DNA of 64,000 nucleotides from Chaetoderma sp. LZ-2023a (taxonomy: Eukaryota > Mollusca > Caudofoveata > Chaetodermatida > Chaetodermatidae). A program made the translations under genes and the position numbers. The stretch is from the NCBI GenBank assembly GCA_034401795.1, contig CM067372.1, positions 42,388,429 to 42,452,428 on the forward strand. The letters are read 5' to 3'. Positions 55,835-64,000 of the stretch are shown one piece after another. The notes under the pieces are model-generated. The model did not search any database and had not been told where the DNA came from. It saw only the letters and a program-made list of their open reading frames with translations. Numbering within the stretch: position 1 is the first letter of the stretch; every line of letters begins with the position of its first letter.

Positions 55835-56035
55835 ATCCCATTCACAGACAAGTCTCTGAAAAGTATCTATAAAACTTATTCTGGTGAATATTTTGAAATT
55901 AATTTGACAGGAAGCTGTTGATGTCTTAGGCAGCGATGGCTTCCAGTCAAATTAATTTCAAAATATTTTAACTGTTTTTGTGCATGGTGAGGGCTGAAAA
56001 TGATTTATTGGGAACTCAATGGTTAACGCTTTACT
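55835..56035. mobile_element. M1-core MITE, TTAA type, decayed ends
   Basis: TTTATCCCATTCACAGACAA start, palindrome GAATATTTTGAAATTAATTT opposite AAATTAATTTCAAAATATTT, end near GGTTAACGC. Confidence 0.6.
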
Positions 56036-56267
56036 TTGACAAGGTTTGTGTGACATAAAATAAAGCGTATAAACTGAGCAAATATGAGCAGACTAAGTAT
56101 GATCCAGTAAGAATGTATGATTGGATATCTGCCAGGTGACCACAGAATATTGAATGTCATCTCACCATTAATTTCTGTGAAAAACATAAAATAAGAGCAA
56201 CATTTATTATTATAGTTTTGAACCAACGTAAGTACGTATCTATTTACAGCGTTCAAAGAAATGATAC

Positions 56268-56345
56268 AGGGAAGCTGTTGAATAATTTGAAACTAATTTA
56301 ACTGGAAACCTTTGTTGCACAAAGAGCGCCAGCTTTGAATTAAAG
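56268..56345. repeat. M1 palindrome remnant
   Basis: GCTGTTGAATAATTTGAAAC then AATTTAACTGGAAACC; right arm mostly lost. Confidence 0.55.
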
Positions 56346-56380
56346 TAGTTATATAAATATCTAGCAGTATGTCTTCGATA

Positions 56381-57684
56381 GCAAGAGGTCCAAGGGGCCT
56401 GTATTTCCCACCTGGAACATATGCATTTCAACTAGAAAGGCCATTGGCTATTGGCAGAACCTTAAGGAGTTGACTAGAATTGTACCATGAAGACAATGGC
56501 CATGTTTCTTTATGTATCAACTTCCGTTGATGGCCCTTATTCCCTAATCATATCTCACAAATGTTGGCCTGATCCGTTCAGCGGTTTTGCAGTTGTTTTC
56601 ATGAAAACTAGGTTATCCAAGATGGCCGCCAAATCAAGTTCCCTTGAACAAACTTGGTTCAGCTGGTGCCCTAGGTGATGGTGTATGAGTTTTGAATCAA
56701 TCCCCCAAGTGGTTTCATGGAGATGATTTTTAAAGACATCAGATAAAAACCAAAGATGACCACCAGCCAAATCGACTTCGTTTGAACAAGCCTATAACTT
56801 TATGCCATAAGGATGCTTTAGGCTAAATATACACCAAAATCCAAGATGGCTGGCGGCCAAATTGGTCAATCAGAGTCGTTTGACTAAACTTGAATCTTTA
56901 TGCCATACGGATGCTTTCTGTCAAATATAATTGAAATCGACCCAGTGGTTCTCGATAAGACATTTTAAATTTCCTATTGCTTTGGTATAGGAGTTTTTGG
57001 CAGAAAAGCGATCCAAGATGGCCACCAAACCGTTTATCCAACAGTTTCGAAAGTGGCAAATTTGAAATCAGCATACCCCAAAACCCTATATAAACCGATT
57101 TCGGCTTCAAAATCCATCAAATAAAAAATCTAAAATGGCGCCAAACACGCTACATTTTGATTGGTCCATAGCAGCCATGTTTTTTTACGTATCAACTTCC
57201 CTTGACCAAACTTTAATGGCCCCTAGTCCCTAATCATATCTGCCAAATTTCGCCCTGATCCCTTCAGTGGTTCTGGAGAAGACGTCATTTTCTCTAAAGC
57301 TAGGTCAACCAAGATGGCCATCGAACCATTTGACCAAACCCCTTGAACAAACTTGGTTCAGCTCTTGCCCTAGATCATATTTCATGAGGTTTGTTTCAAT
57401 CCTCAAGATGTTTCGGAGATTTTTAAGGATGTTTCTACATATTGGCCAAAATCCAAGATGGCTGTCACCCAAATTGGCCGATCGGCTTCGTTTGAACAAA
57501 CTTGGATCCCTATGCCATAAGGATGCTTCCTGCCAAATATAATTGAGATTGGCCCTACGGTTCTTGAGAAGTAATTTAAAGGAAAAGTTGATGGCAGATG
57601 GACAGACGGACAGATGGACACACGATGTATGGTTGCCATGACATAAGCCCACTTGGCCTGAAAGCCTTTCAGGCCAGGTGAGCT
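56381..57684 (-). mobile_element. AGCTCACC-family element I, both ends present
   Basis: Left: GCAAGAGGTCCAAGGGGCC and CCCACCTGG. Right: CCACTTGGCCTGAAAGCC then TTTCAGGCCAGGTGAGCTAA, the hairpin end. Two ~700-bp units with ATCCAAGATGGCC lie between. It is the most complete copy of the long-unit subfamily here. Confidence 0.8.
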
Positions 57685-58476
57685 AATAATGAAAGTGTTC
57701 TGCATGCAGTCTGTAGTGACCCACTGTTAAATCTCCATCTCATTAAAAGCACTCTTGCAGAGATTCATAATTCATGTCTAAGTCAAATGATGTAGCATCT
57801 TTAATTGCAATGAATTTTTTTTTAAGATGCACCTCTATACTCTGGGCCTGCCTGCCATCATCACATTCACTCAGTGGCTATGACACTGTTAAAATGAATG
57901 TCAAATGTACGGTTTTGATTGGTCCTTAGTGGGCATGTATTTAGAGATCCACTGAAATATAGCCGCAGATTGTAATTAGTGATTCATTCAGGAGTGATTC
58001 AGTCCAGGTAAAGGATTGGTGAGAAATTGCACCAATATTGCTATCAAACTAATTGACGAAGCAGCCTCTTCAAACAAACTTACATGGTCTGATGACTTAC
58101 ATAGACTAAGCCTGGTATAACTTGCTTCAGACACTCATAACCTTTAAACGTTCGATAAGTCTGAGCCTTTTTGCTTTTCCACATATCACACATCATATAC
58201 GAGACTGTCATGAAATTTGTAAATTTGGATTGCTATGACATATGGTATGGTATGGCATGATATCACGTAAGTCATGGTTTGGTTTGGTACATTGTATGGT
58301 ATGGTATGGTATGGTATGGTATGGTATGGTATGGTATGGTATGGTATGTGTGATGCTTCAGCCCTATAGAAGCTATGAGTATTATGCAAAATCACAATGA
58401 ATATGGCTGACAACAGGATACAATCTGATCTTGAAATGGCAAACTACTTGCCAGAGCAAGATCTCCATGGCAATGC
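57685..58476. other. Spacer with (TATGG)n
   Basis: A pentanucleotide TATGG run lies at about 58225-58347, perfect from about 58291. No gene is recognised. Confidence 0.5.
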
Positions 58477-61340
58477 TCAATGAGCTCCACACCATAAGGA
58501 CATCGTATAAGGCAGCAATCCAATCCAACTATGTTCAAAATATTCAAGAGAACAATACTTACTACCTAATATGTTTCTGTTGTTGCTTTGGAAGCATTTT
58601 AACACATTCATGGCCTGTACTGTATGATGTAACAGACATTTCCACGAAGCACTAGTGAACTTACTGATCTGGGCAACAGCAATTCCCATGTTCTTGACGC
58701 CCATTCGATAACTACAAGTGGGAATGACAAACTCGCTTAGTTGGTGTGTGTTCTGTAGGCTAACAAACACTGAGTGTGACAAGCCGTGTAGAGATTCTGA
58801 TCTGACTGACCATCTGCTATCATCAGGTTTGGATGCCGCTGATAAACAGTCATTGCACATGTGGTGAGAAGCCTGAAATATACACAAAAATACATTAAGT
58901 AAATATATATCTAGTACCCAGTATTTGACACCCCAATGACTTTTTACACAAATTGAAATCAGATATAGCAAATTACTATTGCCATGGTTCAAATTCTGAT
59001 TAATATGTCGATGAGAATGATGTGATGAGAATGATGTCATAAGTGCTGCCTTAAGCTTTTAACACTCAAACCATCCAAAACATGCCTTCTGTAGTGGTCC
59101 TGAGAAATGTCTATTTGCACACCAAGAGAAGATTAGTTTTGAATCTTTATCATCGCAATGACTGGCTCGATAACCGAGCCAGTCATTCCACTGATAAATT
59201 TTCAAACCTAATCTTGTCTTGATCTACAAATGGACATTTTCTATGAGAAAATTGAAATTTCCTTGAAAAGATTTAAGGGTTAAGTATGATGATGATGATG
59301 GAATACTGGTAGTTATCTCAGACTAACACCCTAGGCTCTCGTAAAGAATACACTGATAAGTTTGTGGTAGCACATACACTTACACGATGGTATGATTTTC
59401 ATAATCATGATCATGTTAGATCCATAATAGCGAGTAAACCCCTAGGGGGGGGGGGGGGGGGGGCAACCACATCTGTCAATACCACTAATAGTAGCAAGGT
59501 CTCAAAACAGCAATAGAGCTGATAATGGACATTTCCAGTTTATCCATCAATCATATGACATCATAATCAACTACATGAGGTGTAGGATGACATCATAATC
59601 AATGACATCTTTAATGACGTAGATAAGTTTGTCACAAATGCATAATTGATGATGGACTAAGAATTGCTATATGAATTGTATGTCTTTACTATTTAATAAA
59701 CATGCTCTTGAATATTTTAAAACTAATTTGACTGGGCGCTGTAGTAAAATATTTAACAGCTTACCGGTATAGTTTTCTGAAAAGTGATAGTCAGGGAGTT
59801 TAGAAATTGATCGATCCCAACAAGGGCGGTGTGGGTGGAGCTTAGCTAGAGATGGGCGGGGCATAGCTAAAACTGGAAAGGTCCATTATCCTACAATTAC
59901 ATGCATACCCACATGTATGTAGAACATTGTGTTATCCTTACATAGAAACACACTCTGAAAACTACCACTATTATAGAGACAGCGTTAGGACAACTGTACA
60001 CAGAACAAGCACAATTCACTTTTCTAGAGTATCAATCTATCATCTGACTAAGTAGCATGTAGGATGACATCATAATCATTACATCATAAATGATTATATT
60101 TGGCCCGTCTTTAACTCTTAATAGTCTGACATGTTGTACGAATTGTATGTCTCTACTATTTAATAAACATGTTATTGAATATTTTGCAACTAATTTGACT
60201 GGACGTTATTGCTGCCATAGGCTGCAACAGCACTCCGTCAAATTAGTTCCAAAATATTCAATAGCTTACCTGTATAGTTTTCTGGAAATTGATAATCAGT
60301 GTTCTGAGATCGATTGATCCCAACATGAGTGATGTGTGGGTGGAGCTTAGCCATAGATGGGCGGGGCATAGCTAAACGGGAAAGGTCCATTAATCTCATT
60401 GCTTTATAACTTTAGCAAAGCCTTTAAATTCAATTTCAAAACAACGACATAGGAAAGCTGTTGAAACTAATTTGACTGCACCACTCCCCTCCCCCACCCC
60501 CCTGCTCCCTGGGTAGATTAGTTCCTGATTCAAAACATTCCAGAGCTTACATGTAAAGATACCTTGAAATTTAGATTCTGCAAATTCAGTTTTCAGTTTC
60601 AAATCGACTCCAGTATGCAGTAAAAGTGGGAAGGGACTGGCTACAAATAGGCATGGCATAGCTAGAAATTAAGATCTCCATTGCATCCATTGCATGGCAT
60701 ATTATATCTAATGATTAGATTTAAGACTGAATCTAATGGATCTTTCCAGTTTTAGCTATGCCCCTCCCACCTCTAGCTAAGCTCCACCCACACATCGTCG
60801 TATTGGGATTGATCGATCCCTGAATGCCCTAACTATCAATTTCCTGAAAACCATACAGGTAATCTGTTGAATGATTTGTAACTAATTTGACTGGGTGGGT
60901 ACTGTTGCATCATCATCATACAGCGTCCGGTTAAATTAGTTTCAAAATATTCAAAAGAATATTTATTAAATATTAGCCATACAATTCGTACAACAATGCA
61001 TAGTCCGTTTTCAAATATGTGTTCATGACGTACTTATCTAGGTCATCTATGACATCATTCATTATGATGTCATTCTACATGTCGCGCAGTTGATTATGAC
61101 ATCATAGGATGGATGGATAAAGTGGAAAGGTCAATTGTATAGCATTAAAATTATGGTTAGACCAGAATAGCAAAGAAATAGTGATATGTCTATCAGAGGT
61201 GGTAGATGTGGCTATTAATAAGCGGCATATAAAATATGTATGTACGATTTTAAAGAGAGAGAAATTAATTAAGGGCACATAATACTCACAAAGTGTGTAT
61301 GTCCTGAGATTATCAAGTTTGGTCTAATCTGTTTTAGCAG
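58477..61340 (-). CDS. Calcineurin-like metallophosphoesterase (MPPE1/PGAP5-like), 3' part
   Basis: Exon 61340-61290 encodes LLKQIRPNLIISGHTHF; GHTH is the last metal-binding motif of calcineurin-like phosphoesterases, and the RP-LI-SGHTH context resembles MPPE1/PGAP5 and Cdc1/Ted1 proteins, which remodel GPI anchors in the early secretory pathway. It joins in phase 0 to exon 58872-58665 (ASHHMCNDC... and LSEFVIPTCSYRMGVKN), whose end resembles the E-x-x-VPS-SWR strand after GHTH in these enzymes. The 3' end is uncertain. Either the frame continues to a stop at 58477, or a 50-nt intron leads to a short exon with stop at 58562. Earlier exons with the other metal ligands were not found and may lie right of the window. 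Confidence 0.6.
58562..58614 (-). CDS. Candidate terminal exon
   Basis: If the GTAAGT donor at 58664 is used, the AG at 58615 gives an in-frame 53-nt end (SHECVKMLPKQQQKHIR, stop). The intron would be only 50 nt, which is short, and reading on without splicing is also possible. Confidence 0.35.
58665..58872 (-). CDS. Metallophosphoesterase exon after GHTH
   Basis: The acceptor is TGTATATTTCAG and the consensus donor ATCA|GTAAGTT. The exon is 208 nt, of which 69 codons are open in the phase-0 frame; the other two frames contain stops. It encodes SWRM-like CSYRMGVKNMGIAVAQI near its end. Confidence 0.6.
59063..59279. mobile_element. M2 piggyBac-like MITE with TTAA flanks
   Basis: TTAA at 59059-59062 and 59280-59283. 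The central palindrome ATGACTGGCTCGAT/AACCGAGCCAGTCATTCCA lies inside AATCTTTATCATCGC/ACTGATAAATTTTCAAAC arms. It is in the phosphoesterase intron. Confidence 0.8.
59445..59463. repeat. Poly-G run
   Basis: Nineteen consecutive G in the phosphoesterase intron. Confidence 0.8.
59525..59886 (-). mobile_element. M1 element (TA type), clear ends
   Basis: Inverted ends ATGGACATTTCCAG and CTGGAAAGGTCCAT, flanked by TA at 59523-59524 and 59887-59888. The palindrome near 59708-59762 has lost most of its right arm. The subterminal GTGGGTGGAGCTTAGCTA segment is intact. Confidence 0.85.
60030..60390 (-). mobile_element. M1 element (TA type), left end decayed
   Basis: Palindrome 60172-60270 with long arms, TGTACGAATTGTATGTCT before it, GGGTGGAGCTTAGCCATAGA after it, and right end GGGAAAGGTCCAT followed by TA. 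Confidence 0.75.
60440..60690 (-). mobile_element. M1 element, subfamily 2, C-rich loop
   Basis: AGCTGTTGAAACTAATTTGA, a C-rich segment in place of the usual loop, GATTAGTTCCTGATTCAAAA, and GGCATGGCATAGCTAGAAAT near the end. Confidence 0.55.
60736..61135 (+). mobile_element. M1 element (TA type), near full length
   Basis: Starts ATGGATCTTTCCAGTTTTAG after TA, contains CCACCTCTAGCTAAGCTCCA, a palindrome (60862-60960) with a (CAT)n loop, TACAATTCGTACAAC, and ends GTGGAAAGGTCAAT. The 400-bp copy shows the full order of family segments. Confidence 0.8.
61290..61340 (-). CDS. Metallophosphoesterase exon with GHTH motif
   Basis: The acceptor is TGCTTATTTTCAG (just above 61340) and the donor TTT|GTGAGT below 61290. 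The exon has 51 nt, phase 0 at both ends. His residues of GHTH bind the metal pair in this superfamily. Confidence 0.7.
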
Positions 61341-61372
61341 CTGAAAATAAGCACACACATTCACAGGTTTAA

Positions 61373-61584
61373 CCTTTTAATGGTCGAGCAAATTAAAAAC
61401 CAGATTCTGTAGCAGTCTTGAGAAATGTCCATTTACAGGCCAAGAGAAGTATTTTCTTAATATACCACAGAAATGACTGCCTCGATAACAGATCCAGTTA
61501 TTCCAATGATAAATTGTCAGAAATAACCATCTATTGGCCCATCAAATAGACATCACCTAAGCAAAGATTTGGCTTTTCTTAGGG
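61373..61584. mobile_element. M2 piggyBac-like MITE next to a splice acceptor
   Basis: TTAA at 61369-61372 and 61585-61588; left end CCTTTTAATGGTCGAGC, right end CTTAGGG. It lies in the intron before the GHTH exon, about 30 bp from its acceptor. Confidence 0.75.
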
Positions 61585-61588
61585 TTAA

Positions 61589-62194
61589 ATCACAAAAATA
61601 TGGAAGATATCTCCTATAATCTATAAATTATCAGCTATATTATTGTGACATGGAAGCCTACAATGGTACAGACCTTGAGATTACTGACAGGACTGACTCT
61701 TCAAAGAGCTCTTTACAAAGCCAAACTTAGCAGTAATTTTTGCAGAAACATTTTCTTTTGATCATAGATCATTATTATTTGACCATGAGTTATCTCCCTT
61801 GCTGTATGTCACCGTATAGAGGATTACTGGTACCTCTAGTTTTAGCTGTCAACCACTTTACTGGTAAAGTAAAGCTACAGTAGGTGTCAGCAAAACTCAC
61901 TAGCGGCCATAGAATATATATTACAAATAACATTTTTACTACGACTGAAGTATTGGCATGTCTCAAGACAACAAACAATGACACCAGAAATCAGAAGATC
62001 ACAAAAATGTAATAGAAGACCATGTCTGGTGCCCAGTATGCCAGTGAAGTCACTAAATCAATCCATCCTCCGCTTCACACAGGAATCAACAACAACCAGT
62101 TTGTTCTTGGTGTGTAAATTGATATTTCTGAAGAAAAGCAATTTTTGTCTGAGTTAACAAATAAAGTGTCAATACTAAATATCAACCAGAGATT
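61589..62194. other. Anonymous sequence
   Basis: No exon of the phosphoesterase and no repeat recognised. Confidence 0.4.
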
Positions 62195-62450
62195 TGCTGA
62201 CCAATACGATCCCTGATACTGCTGACCAACATGATCCCTGATACTGCTGACCAATATGATCCCTTATACTGCTGACAAATATGATCCCTGATACTGCTGA
62301 CCAATATGATCCCTGATACTGCTGACCAATATGGTCCTTGATACTGCTGACAATATGATCCCTGATACTGCTGACCAATACGATCCCAGATACTGCTGAC
62401 CAATATGATCCCTGATACTGCTGACTAATATGATCCCTGATACCTGCCTG
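62195..62450. repeat. 25-bp minisatellite, about 10 units
   Basis: The unit is GCTGACCAATATGATCCCTG plus ATACT. The last part continues into a two-copy repeat ending GATACCTGCCTGTCAGTATT. Confidence 0.9.
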
Positions 62451-62599
62451 TCAGTATTGCTGCATTGTTATACATGTATGGCTCAGGCACTATGGCCAAT
62501 ATGATCCCTGATACCTGCCTGTCAGTATTGCAGGCACTATGAACAAAGCAACAATACTTCTACAGTACAACAAAGAATTCTGCAGTATTAAATGTCTCG

Positions 62600-63125
62600 C
62601 CTGTCTCTTGAACTTGACTTTTGACATTGTGACCTCAATGTTATCATGCTGACATTATAGGTAAGTTTGTGTTCAAGTTTAGTTCCAATAGAATTAACCA
62701 ATCCTAAAATATAAATGTAAATGATTTGTTAAATGGAAAAACCTAATGTTGAAAAAGCAGAGGTCAAATAGCAATGTTATAATGCCCTTGACCGTTGACC
62801 TCACTATCACCATGCTGCCTCGGTATGGTATATGAAAACATGTGTCCACGTTAGCTTTCAGTAGGGTTAAGCAATCCTAAAATATAGGCAAACACAAATA
62901 TTGGAAACGTAGACATCACAGAGGTCTAATATCAAGGATACGATGACCTTGGCCTTGGACCGAGTGATGTCACCGTTAGCACGCAGCTTCCTTATTGTAT
63001 AGGGAACCATGTGTCCAAGATTAGTTCTGGTATTATTAAGCAATTCTGAAATATAAATGTAAATGATTTGCTAAACAGAGACTTAGTTGAAAAGGCAGAA
63101 GGCAAATAGCAAGAGCTGAATGACC
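62600..63125 (-). repeat. Dispersed repeat Q, copy 2, unexpanded
   Basis: Reverse-complement counterpart of 22900-24345. It has three imperfect units with AATCCTAAAATATAAATGTA and GACCTTGGCCTTGGACC-type segments. Around 62930-62975 it holds one copy of the sequence that forms the 38-bp minisatellite at 23-24 kb. Confidence 0.8.
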
Positions 63126-64000
63126 TTGAGCTTTAACCGCCCCACCCCACTGCTCGCCTACACTGGCGAGGCCTAGGCCTCCGCCGCATGGGAGGTTTAC
63201 CCCTTACATGGCCACCTCATCTTGGCGGCTGCTCATGAGTTAGTATAGGGGGCTGTACACAACTGTGTTTGCTTTTGAGCACATCACATTGCTCATGCTG
63301 GGCCCTCTGGTTTGGAAACAGACTGACAACCTCATGGAGGTACTGGGATCCACTACTTCCAAAAGAGACGAGGACCAATCATACGCGCCCGAAGGAGCCT
63401 TTTGGTGAGTTTTCGGATCAAGTTGTCAAGCGAACGATCTGGCATGTCTGGTGACAGATCACGTCTAACAGTCCAGAGACAGGTTAACAGCATTCTGTAT
63501 GGCTCTCTGGACTGAAATTGGCAATGGGACACAGGATGCAGAGGCTGCTGTCAACAATTGTAACAGCTGTAAAACATACAAGAGAGCCAAAATCACACCT
63601 TGCACGCTCTCCTCTGAGTCCTGTAGCGTGGTATATGTTGATCGCATACTATGCCATCAGAGAGGATCGGGGGTGGGGGTGCAATGGATCAACCAAAAGC
63701 ATTGGCTTAACGCCTACTAGCTATTGGCACTTTGCAGGCATCATGCCACATCAAGCTCACAGCCCCTGCTCTCAGTTCAACAGGATGTTCAAAGAACAAT
63801 CCTGGACACCAGGAGACACCTCTGGTTCTGGGAAAACTGGTAAATCCCTAAAGATAGCGTCAGTACCAGAGGCGGGGAATTCCTGAAGAAGAAAAAGGCA
63901 CTGGCAGATTGGATGTAGGACGCATGCTGCAAAGCATCTATGGCATCCATTTTGTTAATGACTTCAGCCTACTCATCATCTGTACCTTGAAGGCCTTCAT
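63126..64000. other. Unassigned sequence, possibly eroded retroelement
   Basis: Higher GC than its surroundings, a GAGGCCTAGGCCTC palindrome at 63168-63181, and two overlapping open stretches (63499-63720 and 63518-63886). The first reads VNNCNSCKTYKRAK, faintly like the Cys-x-x-Cys half of an integrase zinc-binding domain. No catalytic motif follows, so I do not name it. Confidence 0.3.

Noticed and set aside
58186-58413. 75-codon minus-strand frame with repeated HTIPY
   Set aside because: Translation of the TATGG pentanucleotide run.
63499-63886. Retroviral-type integrase fragment
   Set aside because: Only a weak Cys-x-x-Cys resemblance; no HH pair and no DDE motif.

Overview
This window looks like a transposon-rich animal genome, most likely a marine invertebrate and probably a mollusc. 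That guess rests on the repeat repertoire (DIRS-like retroelement, CR1/L2-like LINE, Academ, Tc1, hAT, two SINE types, and the dispersed AGCTCACCTGG...GGCCATCTTGGATTT family) and on spliced genes with AG/GT intron borders. The species cannot be fixed from sequence alone. There are no bacterial features, CRISPR arrays, rRNA or convincing tRNA genes.

Host genes. Two cellular genes can be pieced together from short exons that the repeats hide. On the + strand, four exons (5907-6071, 17862-17940, 19129-19237, 20692-20741) join in phase into the C-terminal part of a TMC (transmembrane channel-like) protein and end at a TAA. The first intron of this set is 11.8 kb and is filled with transposons. 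On the - strand, exons 61340-61290 and 58872-58665 join in phase into the C-terminal part of a calcineurin-like metallophosphoesterase with the GHTH motif, resembling MPPE1/PGAP5.

Layout. 1-5252: decayed DIRS-like element (gag, RT/RNase H, tyrosine recombinase) with terminal inverted repeats. 7.1-9.8 kb: a tRNA-like SINE and a second, RT-less DIRS copy. 11107-12346: hAT element with a perfect 8-bp target duplication. 12.7-17.8 kb: an AGCTCACC-type element split by a 3.5-kb CR1/L2-like LINE. 18-20.7 kb: last TMC introns and exons. 21-38 kb: AGCTCACC elements, five long minisatellites, foldbacks and MITEs. 38-44.8 kb: mostly anonymous sequence with MITEs. 44868-50353: an Academ-like DNA transposon whose 969-codon gene encodes an XPG/FEN-type nuclease with a Cys8 tail, interrupted upstream by an apparently intact DD34E Tc1 element. 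50-58 kb: more MITEs, a minisatellite, a SINE with 11-bp target duplications and two AGCTCACC elements. 58.5-61.3 kb: the metallophosphoesterase exons with MITEs in the intron. 62-64 kb: a minisatellite, a dispersed repeat and unassigned sequence.

How it fits together. The nesting gives relative ages: LINE into AGCTCACC element, MITE into AGCTCACC element, Tc1 into Academ. Two minisatellites can be traced to single-copy segments inside dispersed repeats. Coding capacity that still looks usable lies in the Academ nuclease, the Tc1 transposase and the two host genes; the DIRS and LINE genes are broken.
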